A DNA stretch of 15,111 nt from an uncultured Clostridia bacterium. GTDB lineage: Bacteria; Bacillota; Clostridia; Saccharofermentanales; DTU023. The stretch is from the NCBI GenBank assembly GCA_937922005.1, contig CAKZWV010000040.1, positions 1 through 15,111 on the forward strand. Direction: 5' to 3'. The notes below the pieces were generated by a model. That model did not search any database and was not told the DNA's origin. It was given only the letters and a program-made list of their open reading frames with translations. A program made the translations under genes and the position numbers. Positions 1 through 7,163 of this stretch are shown piece after piece; the first letter of the stretch is position 1, and every line of letters begins with the position of its first letter.

Positions 1-2
1 AT

Positions 3-131
3 TACCTGTCCGGTGGTGAAGCAGGGCAACTCAATGCCTTTGAAGAATACGCTGTTCGGGAATTAACGAAAGATGCTGTGCATGACAAATACCCGCTTGA
101 TATTGCTTCGTATTTAAGAGAATTGTTGTAA
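3..131 (+). CDS. C-terminal end of an unidentified protein (5' truncated by window edge)
   Basis: An open frame enters from the left edge and ends at TAA 129-131, giving 43 residues that finish in ASYLRELL. The reading is protein-like, rich in charged and aliphatic residues and with no internal stop. I do not recognise the family from this short tail. It lies just upstream of a type I restriction specificity fragment on the same strand, so it could belong to a restriction-modification or phage-defence cluster, but that is only inferred from position. The sequence is AT-richer than the clp and transporter genes further right, as is common for accessory islands. Confidence 0.5.
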   Translation, partial: YLSGGEAGQLNAFEEYAVRELTKDAVHDKYPLDIASYLRELL

Positions 132-256
132 GCTATGGTGTCCTCGAAAACTACAAGAAAATAATCCGCACAACACAATCAGAGAAGGATAAATCCTATG
201 AGAGAATTTGAGTATTATTTGTTCGAGAATTTCGATGCAGACGAAGAATCGAGTAA

Positions 257-580
257 TCCCAACAATCCAAGATAATTTCTCGGAACAGAAACCAATGCAA
301 TACTCCTGCATTTTTAGCTCTTAGCCTTTCAAGCGGTTCTTCTAAACAGGAGCTTGCTAGAATGGCGCAAGGTAAATCCATTGTACATATTCAAAATGCT
401 GATATTCAAAAGCTGTCCATTGCTTTTCCCTCATATTGCGAGCAAGGTTTGATTGTTGAATACTTCTCCCACCTCGACCGCCTCATCTCCCTCCAGAGGC
501 AAAAACTCACTAAGCTCCAAGGGCTCAAGAAAGCCTTCCTGGAGAGGATGTTTCCTCCGTCTTGCAGCGGAGGCAAGTAA
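257..580 (+). pseudogene. hsdS: C-terminal remnant of a type I restriction specificity subunit (HsdS)
   Basis: HsdS subunits choose the DNA target of type I restriction-modification enzymes, using two target recognition domains each followed by a conserved helical spacer. This frame opens after a stop at 254-256 and runs to TAA 578-580. Its 107 codons hold only the end of the second recognition domain (AQGKSIVHIQNADIQKLSIA, then FPSYCEQGLI) and the final coiled-coil helix (ISLQRQKLTKLQGLKKAFLERMF). Full HsdS proteins are about 400 residues. The HsdS-like reading begins well upstream of the first ATG (362), so that ATG is not a real gene start. No hsdM or hsdR is present downstream. I read it as a deletion remnant, or possibly a silent cassette left by recombination between hsdS copies. 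Confidence 0.75.
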
Positions 581-598
581 TATTAAGCCCTAGACTAT

Positions 599-628
599 GC
601 AATTTCTACCGCTCCAACATAGAATTGC
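599..628. terminator. Possible bidirectional hairpin between convergent genes
   Basis: GCAATTTCTA and TAGAATTGC form a stem of about nine pairs with one bulged base and an 11-nt loop. It sits in the 60-bp gap between the convergent hsdS remnant and the kinase-like gene, where a shared terminator would be expected. No clear T-run follows on either strand, so intrinsic termination is uncertain. Confidence 0.3.
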
Positions 629-640
629 AGCCTTCCTTCA

Positions 641-1651
641 CTAACTTTCATCTTTCGTAAGCCTATTGTAAAAGGACCGATCTTTCTCCTCCAGATTCTC
701 CCGAAAGCTCCGGAAATCTTGAAGGGTCAAGCGGCTCAAGTCTCGACCTAAACTCAGGCTGATCCAGCTAAGGATCAGGGCCCGCTGATCTTCTCTCCCG
801 GTCAAAACCCCACGAAAGAATTGGTCAATGGAGGCAAAAGCGGGAGTCATGGTCTGGGGGCCGAGACCCCCCTCAACCTGGTCAGGACGCCAAAGGAGGG
901 CCGAAGCCCAGTCTACCAGAACCAGATGGCCTGACCCTGGCTCTTTGTCAGGAATAAAGATGAGATTGGACGGCTTTATATCAAGGTGAAGGGGCCTACC
1001 AGACCCCACTTCTTCCAGGAGAGGCAGGGTTCTCAGGCCCTCAGCCAACTCAAAAAGCAAGGGGCGGAAAAAGGCTTTCCGATAAGCGACCCGACCCGCT
1101 TCCGTGGTCCAGCGATTCCCTGCTAGGTCCTGCAATAGTCCCAGAAAGGGCCCCTGTCCGGTCAAGACGGTTGAAAGGGGCCAGCCAGGAGCCCAAGCAA
1201 AGACCAAGGACTCCTTGATTTTACCTTGGGGCTTCTGCTCCCTCCCTTCCAGAGGATTCAGCCGCCCTCCCTGCTGCAACTCCCCCCGGTCTCGGAGGGC
1301 CACCCCCTTGGTCGTTGGCAAGAGGCCCAGACAAGAAGGCAGGAAGGGTGCCTGGACGACCTGAAGATAAGAGCCAATCCGGGGATCGGCAAATTGCTTC
1401 AAAGTTTTCAGCAGGTAACGGGGCCTCCCCTCTTCGTCTCTCCCTAGGAGGGTCCCCTCCCCTAAGACATCTACTTCCTTGAGCCCTAGGCCAGATACAC
1501 TCAAGCTAGGCAAGGCCTTGCGAACCTGGTCCTGGTAGCGCTGTTTCTGTTCTTTTTCTCCGATTGACAAAATCTCTTTCCTTTCCCCCAAAGGCAAAAA
1601 ACGAGCCTCGGAAGGCTCGTTTCTTAGAGTGAATGATGCAAAATCATACAT
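641..1651 (-). CDS. Divergent protein-kinase-fold protein encoded directly after clpX
   Basis: The 336-residue product carries a recognisable eukaryotic-type kinase pattern in the right order. There is a short glycine loop (LGEGTLLG, 63-70), a candidate ATP-binding lysine (K82 in YLLKTLK), and a hinge-like stretch FAWAPGWPL (151-159). The catalytic loop HLDIKPSN follows (222-229, with D224, K226 and N229 kept). A magnesium-loop equivalent reads VDWAS (246-250) where DFG is usual, and an activation-segment-like TPAFASIDQ lies at 269-277. The core catalytic residues are therefore present, but substrate and activity are unknown. It could instead be a small-molecule kinase of the same fold. No membrane segment is evident. 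The ATG overlaps the clpX stop by 8 bp (ATGTATGA) and has no good Shine-Dalgarno, suggesting translational coupling. A TTG at codon 28 (1568-1570), preceded by a GGAAAGG-like site, is an alternative start. Confidence 0.7.
   Translation of the reverse strand: MYDFASFTLRNEPSEARFLPLGERKEILSIGEKEQKQRYQDQVRKALPSLSVSGLGLKEVDVLGEGTLLGRDEEGRPRYLLKTLKQFADPRIGSYLQVVQAPFLPSCLGLLPTTKGVALRDRGELQQGGRLNPLEGREQKPQGKIKESLVFAWAPGWPLSTVLTGQGPFLGLLQDLAGNRWTTEAGRVAYRKAFFRPLLFELAEGLRTLPLLEEVGSGRPLHLDIKPSNLIFIPDKEPGSGHLVLVDWASALLWRPDQVEGGLGPQTMTPAFASIDQFFRGVLTGREDQRALILSWISLSLGRDLSRLTLQDFRSFRENLEEKDRSFYNRLTKDES
1596..1622 (-). terminator. Intrinsic terminator after clpX, inside the 5' end of the kinase-like ORF
   Basis: On the minus strand AAACGAGCC pairs perfectly with GGCTCGTTT across a 6-nt loop (TTCCGA). 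The second arm runs into six consecutive T (1601-1596), the classic rho-independent layout. It begins about 20 bp past the clpX stop codon and lies within codons 10-19 of the overlapping kinase-like ORF. It would end the tig/clpP/clpX transcript unless ribosomes translating the kinase-like ORF open the hairpin. Confidence 0.8.
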
Positions 1652-3413
1652 CGCTTTGCTTCTTGCTGGCTTCTCTGTCCGTATCCGGAGCGGGGGCCTT
1701 TGCTGGACTCAGGGCCTTGCCCTTGCTTGCAGGATCCTGGTCCTTGCGAGCGGCCATGGATAGACTATGATAGCGGGGGATCCCCGGCAAGCGCTTTCCT
1801 TGGCGATCATAGAGGGCGGGAGAAGTCTGATCCTCGACGCACTCTTTGGTCACATGGACCCTAGCAATATCCGACCGGGAGGGAATCTCGAACATGATTT
1901 CAAGCATAATCCCCTCCATAATTGTCCGCAGGGCCCGGGCTCCCGTCTTCAGGGCCACGGCCTTGGCAGCAATCGCATCAAGGGCCCCTTCCTCAAAGGT
2001 CAGGAAAATCCCATCCATATAAAGGAGCTTTTGATATTGACGGACCACGGCATTCTTCGGCTCCAGGAGGACCCGCTTCAAAGCCGCCTCATCCAACTCC
2101 TTCAAGGTAACGAGGGAAGGAACCCGGCCGACAAATTCAGGGATCAAGCCAAACTTCACCAGATCATCCGGCGTCACTTCAGCCAAGATCTCACTCTCGT
2201 CGATGTCTCCAAGGCCCCGGATATCGGCATCAAAACCGATGGTCTTCTTCCCAATCCGGTTTAAAACGACTTTTTCCAAGCCATCAAAGGCTCCACCCAG
2301 GATAAACAAGATATTTTCTGTGTTAATGGAGATAAATTCTTGGTTGGGGTGTTTGCGGCCTCCCTGAGGAGGAACATTGGCGATCGTGCCCTCAATCATC
2401 TTGAGGAGGGCCTGCTGGACCCCTTCCCCGCTCACATCCCGGGTGATCGAGGGATTCTCACTCTTCCGACCGATCTTATCAATCTCGTCGACATAAATAA
2501 TCCCCGTTTCAGCCTTTTCCACATCCCCATCCGCATTTTGGATGAGGCGCAGAAGAATATTCTCCACATCTTCGCCTACATAGCCAGCTTCCGTCAGGGT
2601 CGTCGCATCAGCGATGGCAAAAGGCACATCAATGAGGTCCGCCAAGGTTTTAGCCAGCAAAGTCTTACCAGACCCCGTCGGCCCAATCATGAGAATATTA
2701 CTCTTTTGGAGCTCAACCGCAGCCAACCTCTTCGCCAGCGCCAGACCGGGATCCTTGGCATCACTGGCCGTCGAGGCGGGAGTATTTGCAGAAGAAGAGT
2801 TGGAATCTAATGAGGCATTGGCACCCTCAGACCCAGCTTGTCCCTTCTTTCCTGCTAGATCCTCCGGGGAAGAATCAAGCGACAGGGCTTCCGGGGCCGT
2901 ATCTAAGTTATAGATCCGCTTATAGTGGTTGTAGACGGAAACTGCTAAAACCCGTTTGGCCTGGTCTTGGCCGATAACATACTCATCCAGGCCCTTTTTC
3001 AGGTCACGGGGAGTCGGCAGGTCGCCCAGGGATTTGGAGAGTTTGGCCAGGGTCTCGCCCATTTTCTTGGGACGCTTCCGACCGGAGTGGTCGATGATGT
3101 CCATGCAGAGGCTGACGCACTCGTTGCAGATATTGATACCAGGGGCACCCTGGATCATGAGTTCAACCTCATCCTGGGATCTGCCGCAAAATGAACAAAT
3201 ATTCCTGCCATTGCCCCGGCCTGATCCCCCTGTCTTGCGAGGGACTTCAGGGAGGAGATCTCTCCCCCCTTTCCTGGGATCGAGGTCAGCTCGAGGCCCT
3301 CGAGGTCCACCCCCGTCAGGTCCCCGGTCTGGGGCCATGTAGGCCCGGACCAAGGAGGGGACAGAAGCGAATCTCAGTGGATAAGCTTGTATTCCTTGCA
3401 TGCTCTGTACCAT
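1644..3413 (-). CDS. clpX: ATP-dependent Clp protease ATP-binding subunit ClpX, with extra N-terminal, internal and C-terminal segments
   Basis: ClpX is the hexameric AAA+ unfoldase that feeds tagged proteins into ClpP. The zinc-binding domain has CX2C pairs at C73/C76 and C96/C99. The AAA+ core shows Walker A GPTGSGKT (244-251), pore loop GYVGED (278-282 region), Walker B IIYVDEID (305-312), RKH loop (353-355), the ClpP-docking IGF loop (392-394) and the sensor-2 region GARALRTIME (491-500). At 589 residues it is far longer than the usual 410-430. The excess is a Gly/Arg/Pro-rich N-terminal extension (1-70), a Ser/Ala/Asp-rich insertion (about 172-226) just before Walker A, and an Ala/Lys/Asp-rich tail (about 550-589). 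The start at 3413 is preceded by AGGGG and lies 9 bp after clpP. M26 (3338) lacks a ribosome site and is less likely. Confidence 0.96.
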   Translation of the reverse strand: MVQSMQGIQAYPLRFASVPSLVRAYMAPDRGPDGGGPRGPRADLDPRKGGRDLLPEVPRKTGGSGRGNGRNICSFCGRSQDEVELMIQGAPGINICNECVSLCMDIIDHSGRKRPKKMGETLAKLSKSLGDLPTPRDLKKGLDEYVIGQDQAKRVLAVSVYNHYKRIYNLDTAPEALSLDSSPEDLAGKKGQAGSEGANASLDSNSSSANTPASTASDAKDPGLALAKRLAAVELQKSNILMIGPTGSGKTLLAKTLADLIDVPFAIADATTLTEAGYVGEDVENILLRLIQNADGDVEKAETGIIYVDEIDKIGRKSENPSITRDVSGEGVQQALLKMIEGTIANVPPQGGRKHPNQEFISINTENILFILGGAFDGLEKVVLNRIGKKTIGFDADIRGLGDIDESEILAEVTPDDLVKFGLIPEFVGRVPSLVTLKELDEAALKRVLLEPKNAVVRQYQKLLYMDGIFLTFEEGALDAIAAKAVALKTGARALRTIMEGIMLEIMFEIPSRSDIARVHVTKECVEDQTSPALYDRQGKRLPGIPRYHSLSMAARKDQDPASKGKALSPAKAPAPDTDREASKKQSDV

Positions 3414-3422
3414 AGGCCCCTA

Positions 3423-4070
3423 CTACTCACGGGGTTTCATGATTTCGTCGACGATCCCGTATTTCAAGGCTTCTTCGGCGTTCATCCACCGGTCACGCTC
3501 TGTATCCCGCTCAATGATTTCAATGGGTTGCCCGGTCCGCTCGCTTAAAATGTGATTTAAGCGCTTGCGGATTTGAATAATATGCTCGGCAGCAATGCTT
3601 ATGTCGGAAGCCTGACCCTGGGACCCACCTGAGGGCTGGTGGATCATCACCTCGGAATTCGGTAAAGCCTTTCTCTTCCCCTTGGTGCCAGCCGCCAGGA
3701 TCACCGATCCCATACTGGCCGCCATTCCCATGCAGATGGTCTGTACATCTGACTTGATGTACTGCATGGTGTCATAGATCATAAGACCTGAACTAACTTC
3801 TCCCCCAGGACTATTGATATAAAGAGAGATATCTTTGTCGGGATCTTCCGACTCCAAAAAGAGGAGCTGGGCGACCACGAGGCTGGCTGTCACGGAGTTC
3901 ACTTCCCCGCTCAGCATAATAATCCGATCCTTCAGGAGGCGCGAATAGATATCATAAGACCGCTCGCCCCGAGAGGTCTGCTCAATAACAACAGGGACCA
4001 GGCTTCCCTCCCCACGAATGGGATCGGCAGCCTGTAGGCCCCTCAGTAAATCTAATTTATCGATTGCCAT
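3423..4070 (-). CDS. clpP: ATP-dependent Clp protease proteolytic subunit ClpP
   Basis: ClpP is the barrel-shaped serine peptidase that degrades substrates unfolded by ClpX or other Clp ATPases. The 215-residue product has the full catalytic triad: Ser119 in GMAASMGS, His144 in MIHQPSGG, and Asp193 in DTERDRWM. The substrate-binding stretch INSPGG is at 85-90. Length is slightly above the usual 195-210, with a few extra N-terminal residues around 15-27 that may be a processed propeptide. An upstream GAGGAAAGGA lies somewhat far from the ATG (roughly 10-20 nt). The gene is 9 bp upstream of clpX and clearly co-transcribed with it. Confidence 0.97.
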   Translation of the reverse strand: MAIDKLDLLRGLQAADPIRGEGSLVPVVIEQTSRGERSYDIYSRLLKDRIIMLSGEVNSVTASLVVAQLLFLESEDPDKDISLYINSPGGEVSSGLMIYDTMQYIKSDVQTICMGMAASMGSVILAAGTKGKRKALPNSEVMIHQPSGGSQGQASDISIAAEHIIQIRKRLNHILSERTGQPIEIIERDTERDRWMNAEEALKYGIVDEIMKPRE

Positions 4071-4107
4071 TTCTCAACATTCCTTTCCTCAAACTATAAC
4101 ACGAACG

Positions 4108-4121
4108 ATAGCACTTGCTAT
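4108..4121. promoter_or_regulatory. Palindrome ATAGCA-N2-TGCTAT upstream of clpP
   Basis: A perfect 6-bp inverted repeat with a 2-bp centre lies 38-51 bp before the clpP start. TATTAT (minus, 4120-4125) and TATAGT (minus, 4093-4098) are nearby -10-like hexamers, but neither has a convincing -35. It resembles an operator in size and place. It does not match the CtsR consensus (tandem GGTCAAA) or the HrcA/CIRCE element as I know them. Confidence 0.3.
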
Positions 4122-4130
4122 AATACCGAC

Positions 4131-4155
4131 TGACCCTGATAAAAACACAGGGTCA
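4131..4155. other. Hairpin-forming inverted repeat in the tig-clpP gap
   Basis: TGACCCTG (4131-4138) and CAGGGTCA (4148-4155) are exact 8-bp complements around a 9-nt AT-rich loop. No T-run follows on either strand, so it is not a standard terminator. It could pause transcription, protect the clpP mRNA 5' end, or act as an mRNA processing point between tig and clpP. Confidence 0.4.
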
Positions 4156-4159
4156 GGGT

Positions 4160-4209
4160 CCTTCTTAAGGCCTACTTAGGGCCTACTTAGGGCCTTCTTA
4201 GGGCCTACT
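4160..4209. repeat. Tandem 11-bp repeat, about 4.5 copies, at the tig stop codon
   Basis: Units of the form CCTACTTAGGG follow one another with 11-bp period at 4160, 4171, 4182, 4193 and 4204 (partial). Two units are identical and the others differ by one to three bases. Each full unit carries TAA or TAG when read on the minus strand, and the tig TAG (4205-4207) falls in the last copy. It is probably a slippage-generated minisatellite. Confidence 0.8.
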
Positions 4210-5671
4210 CGGCTGCTTCTTCCGACTTGGCTGCGCCCTCGGCCTCTTGGGCTCCTTCAGCCCCTTCCGCTGTCGCTGCTCCTTCCGCTGCTTCAGCGTC
4301 TTCCGAGGCCTCAACTCCCTCCGGTTCTTCCACTTCTTCCGGCTCAGGAGGGACATCCGTCGTCTTGACCGTATTTTCTAAGAAGTCCAAGACGGCATGG
4401 ATTCGGGCATCATTCAAGAGATTCACATAGTAGTCAGCCATAAAGTCGACATCTTCCCGGAGGGGGGTCTCTAGGCGGTCTGTCTGCTTGGTATACTCAT
4501 AGATACTCTTGCGCTTCTCATCTAAGTCGACGTCGTCCACAGATAAGTTCTCTGCCCCAAAGATCTGTAGGGCTCCAGCGTACATCTTGAGTTCTTTTTC
4601 TACATTCTTCCTTAGATCCTCAGAAAACTCGTTGATATCGGTCCCTGTGATGCTCAAAAATTGCTCTAAGCTCAGGTGGAAACGCTGGCTGACATTGCGG
4701 GCAAAATCTTGAATGGATAATTTCAAGCGGGCAGCAACAACCTCGGGTAAGAAGCTGGATTCATAGCACTCGACAATTCCTTCTCCGATCCGATCACGGA
4801 ACTCATTGCGGAGCTGGACTTTCAACTCTTCGAGCAGGTCCTTGCGAATCTCCTCACGGTACTCATCCACGGTATCGGCAGTCTCGCTGACGTCCTTGAC
4901 AAACTCATCATCCAAGTCGGGTAAGACAGTCCTCTGTCCCCCTAAGACTTCAATGGTAAAGGTTCCTTCCTTACCTGCCCGGTCTTTTTGATAGTACTCC
5001 TCCGGGAAGGTCAAGGTCACTTCAGAGGTCTCGCCAACCTTGTGCCCAAGCAGGCTCGGTCCCAAACCGTCCACCAGTTTGTAGCCTCCCGCATCCATAT
5101 GGTCGTGCTTGCCCTCTTCTACTTTTTCCCCATCGATCGATAGGTCATAGAGGACTTCCAGATGGTCATCCTGCTGGATTTCTTTGCCAGGCTCCAGATC
5201 TTCGAGGCGGGCTAATTCTTTCCGCTTGGCCTCGATATGCTGGTCAATCTCTTCTTCTTTGACCTCTGGCTCCTCTTTATAGATCACAAGCTCCTTGTAA
5301 TCCTTCACCTTCTCCGCTTTGGGCATGGTAAAGGCAGAAAACTCAAACACCAGGCCCTTCTTGATATCGCTTTCTACGATATGGATGGGAGATGTCTCAA
5401 TAAACTCATAGTTTTCTTTTATATACTCATAGAGAGACTGGCGCACGAGATCAGCAAAATAATCCTCCGGCAATTCCTCCAAAAAGGCCTGTTCTCCAAA
5501 GTACTTGATGGCGATCTGGAAGGGGACCCTGCCCTTTCTGAAACCTGGGATAGACACATCCTTGGCCATCTTCCGATAGGTGGCCTCCAAGTTGCTGCGA
5601 TAAGACTCCTGGTCAGCTGTCACCGTAATCTTAAACTTGTCTTCGTTAATCTTTTCAATGGAACAAGCCAT
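4205..5671 (-). CDS. tig: Trigger factor, ribosome-associated chaperone and peptidyl-prolyl isomerase
   Basis: Trigger factor docks at the ribosome exit tunnel and helps nascent chains fold. The N-terminal ribosome-binding domain carries the signature IPGFRKGRVP (41-50). An FKBP-type isomerase domain spans about 155-245 (for example DGLGPSLLGHKVGE and TFPEEYY), followed by the long helical chaperone domain (about 255-435). The protein is 488 residues, compared with about 430 usually, because of a low-complexity Glu/Ala/Gly tail from about 436 that is strongly acidic. The start at 5671 has a strong AAGGAGG upstream. It is the first gene of tig-clpP-clpX, a common Firmicutes and proteobacterial arrangement, and has its own upstream promoter. 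Confidence 0.96.
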   Translation of the reverse strand: MACSIEKINEDKFKITVTADQESYRSNLEATYRKMAKDVSIPGFRKGRVPFQIAIKYFGEQAFLEELPEDYFADLVRQSLYEYIKENYEFIETSPIHIVESDIKKGLVFEFSAFTMPKAEKVKDYKELVIYKEEPEVKEEEIDQHIEAKRKELARLEDLEPGKEIQQDDHLEVLYDLSIDGEKVEEGKHDHMDAGGYKLVDGLGPSLLGHKVGETSEVTLTFPEEYYQKDRAGKEGTFTIEVLGGQRTVLPDLDDEFVKDVSETADTVDEYREEIRKDLLEELKVQLRNEFRDRIGEGIVECYESSFLPEVVAARLKLSIQDFARNVSQRFHLSLEQFLSITGTDINEFSEDLRKNVEKELKMYAGALQIFGAENLSVDDVDLDEKRKSIYEYTKQTDRLETPLREDVDFMADYYVNLLNDARIHAVLDFLENTVKTTDVPPEPEEVEEPEGVEASEDAEAAEGAATAEGAEGAQEAEGAAKSEEAAE

Positions 5672-5740
5672 GAATTTCCTTTCCTCCTTGACTCATATGG
5701 GATTCGCCTGGGTCTTCGCCCAGTCCGAAAGACTCTGGCT

Positions 5741-5769
5741 ATTTTAGCCGATTCTCCCTGGCCTTGCAA
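5741..5769 (-). promoter_or_regulatory. SigA-type promoter of tig
   Basis: On the minus strand TTGCAA (5769-5764) is followed after exactly 17 bp by TAAAAT (5746-5741). Transcription would start near 5734, giving a leader of about 60 nt with a small CTGGG/CCCAG hairpin before the AAGGAGG site. The promoter lies just beyond the stop codon of the upstream ATPase gene, so tig and probably the clp genes are transcribed independently of it. Confidence 0.6.
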
Positions 5770-5786
5770 GATGCGAAATACAGTGT

Positions 5787-7106
5787 TCACTCGTCAAGGA
5801 GCCAGTCGATGAGATTCTCGGACTTAATTCCGTCATAGGAAGCATCAAGACCCGGTTCAAGAGACAGCACGATTTTTTCATAGTTATCACGGATGCTTTG
5901 CAGGGGGGTGAGCTCACGCTTGCGTATATCTTCGCTCATCATCGACTCCGTTACTTGGATATACTTTTTCTCGTCGGCGGTCGTGGCAATGAAGTCAACC
6001 TCCGTGGTTCCAATCTTTCCAATCGCTACATTATAGCCCCGGCGAAGCAGTTGAAAATAAACGACATTCTCCAGGGCATGGCCGCTGTCACGATTGCGAA
6101 AACCCAGCAGATAATTACGAAGTCCGATGTCGACGATATAATACTTTCCGAGCGTGCGGAGATAGGCTTTTCCCTTGATGTCAAAGCGTTTGATATCGTA
6201 AAAGAAGTAGCTTTCCAAAAGCGCATTCACATACGCCTGCACGGTGTGCGCACTAGGTGATCCTTTGCGTTTGCCATCGTCTAGAAGTCCTTCGTTAACC
6301 AAAGTGTTGCCGATAGAAGCAATCGACACATTAGAGCCTATATTATCCGCAAGGAATAGGATGATCTTACGAAGCAGGGTAGGGTCTGTGATCTGCTTTT
6401 GACCTCTACGTTTTTCTCGCTCCAAAATATCACGAATCACGACGGTGGAATAGATACCGTCGAGGAGCGACAGAGCCTTTTCCTGCTCCAGCCCCACATC
6501 AGCGATACCGGGCATTCCGCCAAAACGCATATAGGCATCGAAAAGCTCCCGCAGCTCATAGCGGTCGCCCCTCTTGTCGAAAACCTGCTTGCGAAGCCCG
6601 CCAAGGGCACTTTGTCTTTCGCAAAGCTCGAAACCATGGAAATCGAGGAACTCACGGAAAGAAAGCGGCAGCATTTTGATTTCCACGCACCGCCCGGAGA
6701 GATAGGTGGAATACTCCGAAGAAAGAAGATAAGCATTCGATCCGGTGACATAGATGTCGCAGTCAAAATCCACACGGAAGGCGTTGATCGCCTCCTCCCA
6801 TGCCTCGACCCGCTGCAACTCATCAAAGAAAAGATACATCCGCTTTCCAGGGACAATGCGTTCTTTCACATAATGGTAAATATCATCGGTGCTCATTCTG
6901 CGGAAATCAAAGGATTCAAAATTCATCTCGATGATTTGCTCCGGAAGTACACCGGTATCCTTTAAATGCTGAATCATCAGCTTTAACAGACTGGACTTGC
7001 CGCAACGGCGAATACCGGTAATCACCTTGACAGGCTCTGTATCCTGAAAGCCAATGAGCTTATTCAGATAACGGGCACGCTTCTTAAGTTCATGGGAATC
7101 TATCAT
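5787..7106 (-). CDS. Stand-alone AAA ATPase with DUF4143-type C-terminal domain
   Basis: The 439-residue protein has the layout of the widespread AAA_14/DUF4143 family. Walker A is GIRRCGKS (31-38), Walker B YLFFDELQ (91-98), and the sensor-1-like TGSNA is at 121-125. A winged-helix-like middle part contains GGMPG (196-200). The C-terminal part reads LENVVYFQLLRRGYNV (345-360) and EVDFI (369-373), similar to PD-(D/E)XK nuclease folds. The biological role of this family is poorly known and I do not assign one. Its genes are often scattered accessory genes in anaerobes. It starts at 7106 behind AGGAGGGG and has a promoter of its own with a palindrome over the -10. It is complete and separates the clp cluster from the transporter operon. 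Confidence 0.85.
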   Translation of the reverse strand: MIDSHELKKRARYLNKLIGFQDTEPVKVITGIRRCGKSSLLKLMIQHLKDTGVLPEQIIEMNFESFDFRRMSTDDIYHYVKERIVPGKRMYLFFDELQRVEAWEEAINAFRVDFDCDIYVTGSNAYLLSSEYSTYLSGRCVEIKMLPLSFREFLDFHGFELCERQSALGGLRKQVFDKRGDRYELRELFDAYMRFGGMPGIADVGLEQEKALSLLDGIYSTVVIRDILEREKRRGQKQITDPTLLRKIILFLADNIGSNVSIASIGNTLVNEGLLDDGKRKGSPSAHTVQAYVNALLESYFFYDIKRFDIKGKAYLRTLGKYYIVDIGLRNYLLGFRNRDSGHALENVVYFQLLRRGYNVAIGKIGTTEVDFIATTADEKKYIQVTESMMSEDIRKRELTPLQSIRDNYEKIVLSLEPGLDASYDGIKSENLIDWLLDE

Positions 7107-7163
7107 GCTTTCACCCCTCCTGCTCTATTAGTATTGCATAAATCGGCGAGAAAATAAAATAAA

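Noticed and set aside
198..275. 26-codon ORF (MREFEYYLFE...) with a GAGAAGG-like site upstream, in front of the hsdS fragment
   Set aside because: It is too short, has no recognisable similarity, and lies in a decayed region. It may be a chance ORF.
554..573. CCTCCG/CGGAGG hairpin at the 3' end of the hsdS fragment
   Set aside because: It is a 6-bp stem inside coding sequence with no T-run, so not supported as a terminator or attachment site.
1767..2264. 165-codon plus-strand ORF opposite clpX
   Set aside because: Antisense shadow of the conserved ClpX coding sequence.
4119..4124. Perfect TATAAT on the plus strand between clpP and tig
   Set aside because: The hexamer 17 bp upstream (ATAACA) is a weak -35, and a promoter here would run antisense into tig. 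It is more likely part of the palindrome.
5898..6260. 120-codon plus-strand ORF opposite the AAA/DUF4143 ATPase
   Set aside because: It is fully antisense to a gene with clear Walker motifs and has no ribosome site or known family.
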